Positions 41,666-49,794 of a stretch of DNA of 64,000 nt are shown piece by piece; within the stretch, counting starts at the first letter, position 1; every line of letters begins with the position of its first letter. The notes beneath the pieces are model-generated. The model did no database searches. It was given only the letters and a program-made list of their open reading frames with translations, and was not told the DNA's origin. Location: contig NZ_CP009961.1 of NCBI RefSeq assembly GCF_000993805.1, forward strand, positions 1,326,453 through 1,390,452, read 5' to 3'. The DNA comes from Thermofilum uzonense. Its GTDB lineage: Archaea; Thermoproteota; Thermoprotei; Thermofilales; Thermofilaceae. Position numbers and translations under genes: made by a program.

Positions 41666-42748
41666 ATGCGGGTGCTCGAACTGGACGAGAGACGTGGAAG
41701 GCTGCAAGTGATCATCGAGACGCCTGAGGATCTCTACTACCTGTCCATGATCCTGAGAAAAGGGGATTTAGTCTATGCCTGGACTTTCCGTCAACTCAGG
41801 GTTGAGCGGGAGCTGGGTAGTGAGAAGGGTGAGAGGGTCAGGGTGTATGTAGGGATCGAGCTTGAGAAGATAGGTTACAGTAAGTTCACGAAGACGATGA
41901 GGCTGACCGGGAGGGTTGTTGAGGCTCCAGAGGATCTCCACATAAAGGGTAGTTTCCACACGCTAAGCATAGGAGTGGGAGACGAGGTCACAATAATAAG
42001 GAAAGAAGGCCTCGGTTACTTTGACAGGGAGATTCTTTCAAGGGCTACCTCCATCATACGGAGGGTTCTCGCAATCTCTATTGGCGACGACGAGGTCAGC
42101 ATAGGTGTACTCTCGCCCATAGGTGTTGAGTTGAAGGGTAGCTTCCCATACTATCCAAGGAGGACAGACAAGGATGCCAGTATTAGGGAGTCGGTACTTC
42201 CTGTTCTCAAGGAACACCTGGAAGTTGTTAGGAGTGCTTACGATCCTGCAAACTACGATGAGATACTTGTCCTTACCACTGAGAGGCTTGTCGAGGCCGT
42301 AAAGGAGACTCTAGAGAGCCTGGGCATCAAGGCGCGGATTATAAAAGTCAGCGAGGGGGGCGAGGCAGGAATCTACGAGCTTTTGAGGCGTCAGGATCTC
42401 AGGCATCTCTTCACCGAGATCAGATCTCTGGCTGAGGCACAAGAGGCTAATGCGCTTATAGAGGAGCTTCTTAAAGGTTCGCAGAGAGTGATCGTGGGCA
42501 TTGAAAATGTTGAACGCGTTACAGAGTGGGGGGTGGTGGAGAAGTTGATTGTCCTCGATGAGCTCTTCTTCGATGAAGCTACGAGGGAAAGGATCTTCAA
42601 CATAATTTCGAGACTTCAAAACTCGAAGTTTCTAATCGTTGACGGGGAGAGTGAAACTGGAAGAGTCCTAAAGAGGTTGGGCGGGATCGTAGCTAGGACT
42701 TTTTACACGCTTCCAGCGGCTGGCCGCCCACGCTCACCATCGTCATGA
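41666..42748 (+). CDS. pelA: pelota (Dom34), ribosome rescue factor
   Basis: 360 residues from ATG 41666 (MRVLELDERRGRLQVIIETP). The N-terminal Sm-like domain, the central domain (ISIGDDEVSIGVLSPIGVEL) and the C-terminal eL30-like domain (ALIEELLKGSQRVIVGIENV) are present. It frees stalled ribosomes with aABCE1. The usual hydrophobic end after LGGIVA differs: here it reads RTFYTLPAAGRPRSPSS, and the stop sits in a 27-bp tandem repeat at the start of the GC-rich region, so the last residues may have been altered by the insertion. Confidence 0.92.
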   Translation: MRVLELDERRGRLQVIIETPEDLYYLSMILRKGDLVYAWTFRQLRVERELGSEKGERVRVYVGIELEKIGYSKFTKTMRLTGRVVEAPEDLHIKGSFHTLSIGVGDEVTIIRKEGLGYFDREILSRATSIIRRVLAISIGDDEVSIGVLSPIGVELKGSFPYYPRRTDKDASIRESVLPVLKEHLEVVRSAYDPANYDEILVLTTERLVEAVKETLESLGIKARIIKVSEGGEAGIYELLRRQDLRHLFTEIRSLAEAQEANALIEELLKGSQRVIVGIENVERVTEWGVVEKLIVLDELFFDEATRERIFNIISRLQNSKFLIVDGESETGRVLKRLGGIVARTFYTLPAAGRPRSPSS

Positions 42749-42794
42749 GTCTGCCTCATCCCTCGCCCGTCATGGGTCTGCTTCATCCCTCGTC
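42741..42794 (+). repeat. 27-bp tandem repeat at the pelota 3' end
   Basis: Two units (42741-42767 and 42768-42794) differ at four positions; each contains CGTCATGRGTCTGCYTCATC. The pelota stop TGA (42746-42748) is in the first unit. This marks the visible change to GC-rich accessory sequence and may be a remnant of an integration junction. Confidence 0.6.
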
Positions 42795-42866
42795 GCCCCG
42801 GGCGGCAGGGCGCCCCCTGAGCCCTGAGGGCTCGGGGGCAACGGTTCGGGCCCCGAGGGGGTGGGG

Positions 42867-44012
42867 CTACAGAAGCGCTCTTGGGTGTTCTTGAAGCCAG
42901 CGCCGGAGGGCCTCGGCCGACTCCGGCGCCCTTTTCTGTAAGACTAGTAAGATTGCGCGAAAGGATGCATTGTAATCTCGATTCCACTCTATGTGGCAGT
43001 GCGGGCACTGGTACCTCCTCGGGGCGACCTCCACCCCCTTCCCCCCGCAGAGGGGGCAGAGCTTGCCGCTGACGCCGTTGCCGTTCCTGCCGAAGAGCGC
43101 CAGCGCCACGCCCTCGTAGAGAGCGAGGTTCTCCACCCGTCGGACGACCCTCAGCAGCGTACCCTGTAGCCCTGTACCCCTGAGCGTCTCCGGGTTTATG
43201 GGATCCATTGCGACCAGCACGGAGTAGCCCCGCCCCACTGCCTCGCGGATGAGGCGGCGGAGCAGGGCAAGAACGTGCTGCACGAAGGCTGCGTTGAGCC
43301 CCTTCTCCCTGTGACGCATCTTGCGTGCGAGGCGCCCGGCTCTCTCCGTCGTTAAGACGAAAGGGAGGGCCAGCGGCACCTCGCCCCTGCCCGTGTCTGC
43401 GTGACGCTGCAGCTCGCTCGTCAGCCGCTTCCGCCATCCGTGGTTGGGTGGCTTGAGCCGGAGGCGGCTGACGAGCCGAGCTCCGGTAGCTTCAATGTCG
43501 AGGCTAACGACTGTGATTCCGTGCCTACTGTTGATGTCGACCCCAATGACTCGGATCGGGAGCCGCAGCTCCGCCCGTGGGCGCCTGAAAGCGATGATGC
43601 GCAGCCTGCCCTGGGAAGTGATTTGCGCAATGAACTCGGGCCTCGGTGTAAGGCTGTTCTCCTCCCTGAGCGCCCTCGTCAGCGAGGGCTTGAGGGGGAA
43701 CCGGATCCCGGCGCGGGAGATCCGGAGCTCCCCCTGCGAACGCAAGTCGATGACGACGGGCGCATTATGGTTGCCCCTCACGACCCCGCCCAACTGGAAG
43801 CGGACGGGGAGGAAGAGGGGCGGCGACTTAAACCGCGTCCGCTTCTTCGACTTTTCTCGGGCCTCCTCGAACGCCTTTTGCCAAGCTTGCCAGTACTTCT
43901 TTAGATTATCCTTGGGCTCGTTGAGAAAGCTGCAGCGGAAGCCCAAGAGCTTCGTTCTGACTTCCTTTGAAGCCGATATTTTCCAGACCCTGTAACCGAA
44001 TTTTTTCTCCAT
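42867..44012 (-). CDS. TnpB-like protein with altered RuvC-II motif
   Basis: 381 residues from ATG 44012. RuvC-I Asp is in VIGVDINSRHG (D159), RuvC-III Asp in EWNRDYNAS (D346), and a four-cysteine zinc finger at C319, C322, C336 and C339 (CPLC and CPHC). The expected RuvC-II Glu (as in VVEDLN) is replaced: the matching stretch reads LVAMDPINPE, giving Met or Asp depending on alignment. Nuclease activity may be lost. It is a different TnpB subfamily from the relics. The upstream 400 bp (44013-44425) is very GC-rich with no clear gene. Confidence 0.75.
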   Translation of the reverse strand: MEKKFGYRVWKISASKEVRTKLLGFRCSFLNEPKDNLKKYWQAWQKAFEEAREKSKKRTRFKSPPLFLPVRFQLGGVVRGNHNAPVVIDLRSQGELRISRAGIRFPLKPSLTRALREENSLTPRPEFIAQITSQGRLRIIAFRRPRAELRLPIRVIGVDINSRHGITVVSLDIEATGARLVSRLRLKPPNHGWRKRLTSELQRHADTGRGEVPLALPFVLTTERAGRLARKMRHREKGLNAAFVQHVLALLRRLIREAVGRGYSVLVAMDPINPETLRGTGLQGTLLRVVRRVENLALYEGVALALFGRNGNGVSGKLCPLCGGKGVEVAPRRYQCPHCHIEWNRDYNASFRAILLVLQKRAPESAEALRRWLQEHPRALL

Positions 44013-44425
44013 CCCCGTCCCACCCCATCCGCCCGCTCGGTGCGGGGGTGGGATGGGGATGGCGCAGGCCTCGCACCGTCGGGCTTCATGCCCTCTCGGG
44101 CCCTGTCGCCAGCCCGGGGCTGGGTGAGCGTGCCCCCGTATTATAGCCCCGTCATGCCTGGACGCCCCCTGCGTCTCGGCGCCCACGCAGCCCACCCGGG
44201 AGCCGCCCCAGTGACAACCCCCCTCTTTACCCCCCACTCCCACCCATTCCAAACTCCGCGTGGGCTTAGCCGCGCCCAGGGGGCTTCAGGGGCTGTGGCC
44301 GGAGCCCTGGGGGCGGGCTGCCGGCCTGCTATTGGGGCGATCCAATAGGCGGACACCCCCATGATGGCCGGGGGCACCCCGGTGAGGGGTAGCGGGCGCG
44401 CGCCCCTAGCGCCCGCCCCGCGACC

Positions 44426-44615
44426 GCCAGCCCCCTCCCCTAAACCCCCCTCAGCGCCCCCGTTTCGCCTCGGGCTACTCCGGTGGGCGCCCCTCGGGCC
44501 CTGCGGCCCACGGGGCCGGCGGGGCCCTCACAGGACCCTCCACCCCCTCACAAGGGGGCGCCGCCACTAATGGCGGGAGTGAAGGGTAAAAAAAAGGAGG
44601 TTTAGGGGGAGGGGG
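44426..44615. repeat. 190-bp repeat with inverted ends, copy 1
   Basis: It is about 90% identical to 47962-48149. The ends CCCTCCCCTAAACC and GGTTTAGGGGGAGGG (one-base indel) are inverted. Inside are several GC hairpins, including CCGCC-ACTAAT-GGCGG at 44561-44576 and CCCCTCACAAGGGG just before it, then an A8 run. It is the first recognisable feature after the HerA ATPase gene that ends at 44888; the 275 bp between hold only a 10-bp stem (TTCCCCGAGA/TCTCGGGGAA) near 44697-44745 and AT-rich sequence. Confidence 0.7.
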
Positions 44616-44887
44616 TCTGGTTTCGGCCCATGGTATTTGCTGCGCCGGGCATGCGTGCTGTGCTTTGCCCCTCTCCCGCCCTGCCTGCTTTCTTTTCCCC
44701 GAGAGTGCAGGAGCACGTTCATGTGCCCCAGTTTTCTCGGGGAAGCACTGTGTAGCCGTCGAGGCCTTGTGCCCGCTCATCGCCTTTCTCGCGGGAGGGT
44801 TATTGTTGAGGGCCTGCGGCGGCCTGTATGATTAATATTATTATTCGGGTATAAAAAACCAATTGTTTACCTTTTTAAAGTTAATAT

Positions 44888-46696
44888 TTAATGCTTTTTA
44901 GCGTATGCTTGCCTGCACAGCTCTAGTAGTGCTTCTCCAAGCCTTGTGAGCCTGCCCCCCTCCCTTGCCTTGAGCTGTGCTAGGAGTGCCCTGTCCTCAG
45001 GCGTGCTTTTCCCCGCCGTGAAGCGTGCCAGTGCTATGCAATTCGTCCTGCTTAGCAGGCGCATAAGCTCTACAACGCTCACGCCGTGCTTCTCGGCTGT
45101 CTCGTGGATGGATAGTGGCCTCCTGGGCCTCCACGCCCCTCTCGCCTCGAGTATCTCGCGGGGCACGGTTATACTTATCAGCCTGTATGGCTCGCCCCTT
45201 GCTAGGATTAACGCCTGCCCCGTCTGGAGCCGTGAAGGGTCAGCCTTGACGTTAAGCATTTGTAGGTAGCGTATGTTCTCGGGGTCGCTGGAGGCGAAGA
45301 ATAACCTAACCCTGGCGTCCATCAGCTTTTTAGCGACGCGTGACACGCTGTGGCCTACAGCCCATATCGAGACGTTGTACTTCCTCAGCTCGTCCGCGAT
45401 CCGGTTCACTATTTCAGTGTCCCCCAGCCTGTCAGCCTCGTCCACCACCACAATACCGTCCCACTCTCCGCGCCTGGCCGCCGCGTACACCCCGTAGAGC
45501 AGCGTCAGCGTGAAGGCGGTCTTAGCCTCCTCCCCGGGCACAACGCTCAGGTCTAGCACCAGCCTACCCGTCGGCAGGGGCTCAAAGCCAAGCAGGGAAG
45601 GGCTCAAGAGGGGTTGAAGCCTTCTAAGCAGTGCGGCGGCCGCATTCCGCTCGTCTTCTCGCTGGCTGCTCAGTGCCACCTCCTCCGCTCGGCCCAGCGC
45701 CTCAGCGAGGTCCTCGGCGCCCCTCAGGCAGCTCTGTAGCGTGTGCAAAACTATCGGCGTGAGCCGCTCGCCCCAATACGCTTCGATGGCCCCGGCGACG
45801 ACTTCCAGTGCCTCAGCCTCGCCGAGTGCGAGCGGGTTCAGCTTGACGTCAAGGCCTGACAGCGCCACCTCGTACCCGAAGGCCTTGAGCCCGGCGTGCT
45901 CGCCTGTTGCGTCGAGCACCAGCACGTTGTAGTCCTCCGGCACGTGAGAGAGCATGTAGTCCAGCAGCACGCTCTTGCCCGTCCCCGGGGCCCCGATGAT
46001 CGCGAGGCTGTTGTCCATGCCGCGGGCGAAGCGAAGATTATAGCCGTCTACCAGCCTTACAAAGAACAAGCCCCTTAGCACGTTCTGTACGCTCTCAACC
46101 ATCTTGGGCAGCGGGGGCTCGTACTCTCCATGTGTAAGATCCCGCGTCAGGTTCGCGACGTCGAGCGGCGTCACCCTCGCCCTGGATATCTTCGCCAGCA
46201 GAGGCATGTCCAGCCTCTCAAGCAGCCTCGAAAGCCGAGCGTCCCCACCCTCCCCGAAGGTGAAGGCGAAGCACTTGTAGACGGTGCCGTACTGTATCGC
46301 GGTGTCCCTAGCCTCCTGCACGCTGCGGGGCATCTGTATACGTAGCCCAGTCCTCCTGTCGATGAACGCCCTCTCCAGCCTCACCACCCACCCTCCCGCA
46401 GGCTTCGCGTGGCACACCACGCCCCCGAGGCGGGGGCCACGCGTGACGGGCCAAACAGGGATGCTGTAGGGCTTGGCCGGCGGCAGGCCGGGTTCCTGCA
46501 CGGGCGTTAACCTCCAGCCGTACTCCTCTGCGGCTTGAAGGAATCGGGGCGCCTGCTCCGAGGGCACCCCCACCATCAGGCCCCTCCCGTAGTTCGCCAG
46601 CGCGAACCTCGAACATGATACGATGATCGGCTCTATCCACACGCCATCTACGCTGGGCACGCCGGCTGCAAACCACCTAGCCCTCACTTCCCCCAC
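44888..46696 (-). CDS. HerA/VirB4-family ATPase 1
   Basis: 602 residues from GTG. N-terminal 200 residues are specific; then a HerA-type motor with Walker A AIIGAPGTGKSVLLDYML (about 232-249), VLVLDATGEHAGL, Walker B GIVVVDEADRLGD and IWAVGHSVSRVA as sensor region. A C-terminal helix-turn segment follows. Such ATPases pump DNA or drive conjugation (CedB/TedB class). The gene overlaps the SWIM gene by 20 bp, forming an operon with it and the HTH gene. Confidence 0.82.
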   Translation of the reverse strand: MGEVRARWFAAGVPSVDGVWIEPIIVSCSRFALANYGRGLMVGVPSEQAPRFLQAAEEYGWRLTPVQEPGLPPAKPYSIPVWPVTRGPRLGGVVCHAKPAGGWVVRLERAFIDRRTGLRIQMPRSVQEARDTAIQYGTVYKCFAFTFGEGGDARLSRLLERLDMPLLAKISRARVTPLDVANLTRDLTHGEYEPPLPKMVESVQNVLRGLFFVRLVDGYNLRFARGMDNSLAIIGAPGTGKSVLLDYMLSHVPEDYNVLVLDATGEHAGLKAFGYEVALSGLDVKLNPLALGEAEALEVVAGAIEAYWGERLTPIVLHTLQSCLRGAEDLAEALGRAEEVALSSQREDERNAAAALLRRLQPLLSPSLLGFEPLPTGRLVLDLSVVPGEEAKTAFTLTLLYGVYAAARRGEWDGIVVVDEADRLGDTEIVNRIADELRKYNVSIWAVGHSVSRVAKKLMDARVRLFFASSDPENIRYLQMLNVKADPSRLQTGQALILARGEPYRLISITVPREILEARGAWRPRRPLSIHETAEKHGVSVVELMRLLSRTNCIALARFTAGKSTPEDRALLAQLKAREGGRLTRLGEALLELCRQAYAKKH

Positions 46697-47102
46697 CCTC
46701 CGGCCGGTACTCGGTTATTTTTACCTGCCGCCGTGCGAGCATCACGGCGGCGATGTGGGTGCAGATGCGGGCGCGCCTAGAGTAGCCGTAGGTGTGCGAG
46801 AAGCACGTACACTCGTACCTCCCATCCCTGAACGTTACGAAGTACGAGGCGTGCTTGTCGCCCAGAGCAGGTATTCCGTCAACCCTCCAAACCCCCTGTG
46901 AAACCTGGTGCACGGTCCTCAACGCGTATCGTGCCAACCCCCTCTCGAGCCAGCTCACGCGTGGCACGCTGTCATATAGCTCCCTCACGACGCTGCATAT
47001 GCTGCTCACGTCCCTCCCCTCTAGGCACTGCTTGACCTTTTCGCGAGCCATGATCAACGCCAGCCTCACCACCTTCTCGTTATAGTATTCAGGCCTCCTC
47101 AT
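46677..47102 (-). CDS. SWIM zinc-finger protein
   Basis: 141 residues. The motif YECTCFSHTYGYSRRARICT, then HIAAVML, gives CxC-x(n)-CxH, the SWIM finger that binds DNA or proteins. The remainder is helical with no other domain recognised. Its ATG is placed within the last 14 bp of the upstream gene. Fixed linkage to a HerA ATPase suggests a role in recombination or in loading that ATPase. Confidence 0.8.
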   Translation of the reverse strand: MRRPEYYNEKVVRLALIMAREKVKQCLEGRDVSSICSVVRELYDSVPRVSWLERGLARYALRTVHQVSQGVWRVDGIPALGDKHASYFVTFRDGRYECTCFSHTYGYSRRARICTHIAAVMLARRQVKITEYRPEGGGSEG

Positions 47103-47907
47103 AGCCCAGCGCCCACAACCCCTTAGCAGTCACTGCGACGAGCTCCCTCGACACCTCCAGGAAGCCCCACCTCACGAGCCGCTCCATAACCCGCAAGTGC
47201 TGCGGCTCCGCCCTCGCCAAGTCCGCGAGTGTCTTGACGGGTATGGTCCCGCTCGCGAAGACCTCCCTCAACATGGCCCTCGCATCGCTCGAGCCCCCCG
47301 GGAAGGCGACCTCCAGCGGGTCGGGCAGGCTCCTCTGCTCCAGCCCCGGGGGAGGCTGCGTGCAGGGGGAGCGGTAGGGCTCGAAAACCACCTCGCCGCT
47401 GTGGTCAATGCGGGGCGCGTGGTCCCGCTCAAGCTGAATACCGCTTAGATTCATCTCGCGTAGGCTAATTCTAAACCCTGGACGTCTAGCCGCTACTACA
47501 ACGTCGCCCGCCCCGCCGCCGTGAACCGCTAGCACGTCAACGTCTACGCCTGCCAGCAGCACGGCAACCCTCGGCGTCAGCCACGGGACCTCCAGTAGTA
47601 CCCTCCCCTTCCCCGCAAGGTAGAGCGATGACAAGGCCCCGAGCTCGGGCGTCGGGGCCCACATCACCGGGCTGGGGGCGTCGTAGTCGACCAGCGAAGC
47701 CAGGGCCCACCAGTAGCGCCAGTTATCGCTCACCACTGCCACCTGCTCTAGTCTGCAGCCCCCGAGCTCCGCGTACGCCTCTAGGACGTCTTTTTCCTCG
47801 GTGAGGAAGCATAGCTCCCGGCAATTTAAAGGCAGGTATAGCCTGGCGCCACACCTGAAGCTAATGGTATAGTCATAGCTATCCCTGTAGTTGAAAACTA
47901 AACGCAT
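47089..47907 (-). CDS. protein with C-terminal winged helix, unknown function
   Basis: 272 residues, first gene of the HerA-SWIM operon. The C-terminal 75 residues look like a winged helix (SGTIPVKTLADLARAEPQHL, then RVMERLVRWGFLEVSRELVA). The N-terminal 190 residues are alpha/beta with SLYLAGKGRVLLEVPWLTPR and LAVHGGGAGDVVVAARR; no known family. Possibly a regulator or an origin/replication component of the element. Confidence 0.65.
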   Translation of the reverse strand: MRLVFNYRDSYDYTISFRCGARLYLPLNCRELCFLTEEKDVLEAYAELGGCRLEQVAVVSDNWRYWWALASLVDYDAPSPVMWAPTPELGALSSLYLAGKGRVLLEVPWLTPRVAVLLAGVDVDVLAVHGGGAGDVVVAARRPGFRISLREMNLSGIQLERDHAPRIDHSGEVVFEPYRSPCTQPPPGLEQRSLPDPLEVAFPGGSSDARAMLREVFASGTIPVKTLADLARAEPQHLRVMERLVRWGFLEVSRELVAVTAKGLWALGYEEA

Positions 47908-47961
47908 ACATTATACCGGCTTGAAAACAAAATAATAAAAATTGCGAGCCCCCAGGGGCAC

Positions 47962-48149
47962 GCCAGCCCCCTCCCCTAAACCCCCCTCAGCGCCCCCGTT
48001 TCGCCTCGGGCTACTCCGGTGGGCGCCCCTCGGGCCCTGCGGCCCACGGGGCCGGCGGGGCCCTCACAGGACCCTCCACCCCCTCACAAGGGGGTGCCAC
48101 CACTAAAGGTGGGAGTAGAGGGTAAAAAAAGAGGTTTAGGGGAGGGCTG
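47962..48149. repeat. 190-bp repeat with inverted ends, copy 2
   Basis: The same element as 44426-44615 in the same orientation. The hairpin corresponding to the first copy reads CCACC-ACTAAA-GGTGG (48097-48112): both partners of the third pair changed together (G-C to A-T). It begins 54 bp upstream of the HTH gene and ends 2 bp before the helicase stop at 48152, so it fills the gap between two operons. Confidence 0.7.
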
Positions 48150-48151
48150 AA

Positions 48152-49552
48152 CTAGGAATCTTGAATGTGGAGTACTGGCTCGAAGTATTTGGCGAACTTT
48201 TTGAAGCGGTAGTCGGCGAGAATGATCTCTGGGCTTGCCTCTGGGCTGCGCGTGGCCCTGCCTATAGCCTGGAGTGTTGCTGTAACCATGGGTATCCACC
48301 AGGCGTTGTCGGGGTCGATGCCCATCCGGTAGTAGTACTTTCGCAGGCGCTCCGTCACGTCGGGTGGAAGGAAGGGGGCCCCAACCATTACAACAGCGTC
48401 TGCCGGCAGGTCTACCCCCTCGCTGAAACGCCCGAAGACATTAAACATTGCCAGGCCGCGCCAGTCGTCCGGGGGCTTTTCGTCGAGAAAGTCTATTACG
48501 CTCACCAGTTTGACTATGATCCTGTCAGTCGCGAATGCCAGGATGCGTTTATGCCTCTTTTTCAGGCTTGAAAGCAGCTTCATGTACCCCCATATCGTCT
48601 CCTCCCCGTACTTAGTGGTCACGTCGCCGACCACGAGGGCCTTCCTCGGCTCTGAAGGCACCCGGATAACGGCGGCTTGAAAGAGGTCTTCGATGGGTTT
48701 AGGAATAGTAGCGCTAAGGTAGATGCGGGGGCCGATGCTGGGCCTCCAGGGAGGCAGGGCGACCATGACTTTACCCTCTTCCCTGTAGACGATTCCCCTA
48801 GAAGCGGCTTTGAGAAACCTTACCAGGGGTAGTAGTCTCCGGGCCATGAATGACCCCTTCGCGAATTCTTCCCTGTAAACGATGAGCGTCTCTTCTATGA
48901 CATCCAAGTCTATTGAGGCTACCCCCTTATTGATAATCCCTCTTATCTTCTCCCCCAGTTCCGGGTTCAGTGCGTCTAGGGCGTCTAGGGCCTCTCCTAA
49001 ACCCTTTATCTCAACAATGTTGGGCTTCAAGAGGTTATGTGCCTCGTCCACAACTACTGCTCTGTAGCTTCCAACTACTCTCCGCCTATAGTTCTGAACC
49101 ACTACGTCGGCGGCGGCGATGTAGAAGTCTTGTGCATAGTACCTGCAGAGATGGGAGGGTATCTCCTCCCAACTCGTATAGAAGAGGTCTGGAACCCCCT
49201 CTTTCAAGTTTTGGAAGAAGGGGCAGCGTGACCTGTTAATCAAGCAGTATTCTTCCGGGTCGTCCGTCTTCACGCTGCAGGACCTGGCCCTCCCGGCTGC
49301 GATGAAGGGCTTCAAGTCTAGCCTTAAGGCATCCCCGCTTATCCTACTTCCGAGCTCCAGGCTCCTCACCAGCCACAAGACAGGAAGCCTCCCAGAAGAT
49401 CTAAAAGCAGACAATACGGCAAGGGTTTTTCCAAACCCTGTGGGCGCTACCAGTAATGCATCACCCTCGACACCAGCTAAAGCCTCAGCAGCCTCAACCT
49501 GTCCGGGCCTAGGCTTAAGCCCGGCCTTCTCGAATACCTCTAGGACACGCAA
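48152..49552 (-). CDS. XPD-like Fe-S DNA helicase
   Basis: 466 residues. Walker A LLVAPTGFGKTLAVLSA near residue 34, DEAH box AVVVDEAHNLL and the C-terminal motif VI LQAIGRATRSPEA are clear. Between motifs I and II four cysteines (RSCSVKTDDPEEYC, SRCPFF and HLCRYY) fit the Fe-S cluster of XPD/Rad3 helicases. It is shorter than chromosomal XPD. A 5'-to-3' unwinding role on the element is inferred. The N-terminus overlaps the coiled-coil gene by 13 bp. Confidence 0.85.
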   Translation of the reverse strand: MRVLEVFEKAGLKPRPGQVEAAEALAGVEGDALLVAPTGFGKTLAVLSAFRSSGRLPVLWLVRSLELGSRISGDALRLDLKPFIAAGRARSCSVKTDDPEEYCLINRSRCPFFQNLKEGVPDLFYTSWEEIPSHLCRYYAQDFYIAAADVVVQNYRRRVVGSYRAVVVDEAHNLLKPNIVEIKGLGEALDALDALNPELGEKIRGIINKGVASIDLDVIEETLIVYREEFAKGSFMARRLLPLVRFLKAASRGIVYREEGKVMVALPPWRPSIGPRIYLSATIPKPIEDLFQAAVIRVPSEPRKALVVGDVTTKYGEETIWGYMKLLSSLKKRHKRILAFATDRIIVKLVSVIDFLDEKPPDDWRGLAMFNVFGRFSEGVDLPADAVVMVGAPFLPPDVTERLRKYYYRMGIDPDNAWWIPMVTATLQAIGRATRSPEASPEIILADYRFKKFAKYFEPVLHIQDS

Positions 49553-49794
49553 GATTTTGCCACCTCTCCGGAGAATAGTCTCAAGGCTCTGATGATCTTC
49601 TCGCGCTCTGCCAGAAGCTTCTCTTTCTCACGCTCTAGCCTTGCTATTTCACTGTTTATTCTGCTTAGCTCCCCGTCAATCTCGTTAAGCCTATTCGTTA
49701 TCCGTGCAGAGATGTTTTCCTCAACCCCGAGGCTCCGCAAAAACGCCTCAAGATTTCTTATGCCTTTGCCGAGAGACTCACTATTACCCCTCAT
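49540..49794 (-). CDS. coiled-coil protein
   Basis: 84 residues from ATG 49794 (MRGNSESLGKGIRNLEAFLR), which overlaps the stop of the upstream ATPase by an ATGA. The middle is a clear heptad coiled coil (LNEIDGELSRINSEIARLER, then EKEKLLAEREKII). The longer upstream start would lie inside the ATPase gene. Probably a partner or adaptor in the same complex as the helicase and ATPase. Confidence 0.7.
   Translation of the reverse strand: MRGNSESLGKGIRNLEAFLRSLGVEENISARITNRLNEIDGELSRINSEIARLEREKEKLLAEREKIIRALRLFSGEVAKSCVS

Noticed and set aside
43401-44570. Several long open frames on both strands in the GC-rich 43.4-44.6 kb stretch
   Set aside because: They are low-complexity (Arg/Pro/Gly-rich) shadows of the TnpB-like gene or of the 190-bp repeat, with no domain.
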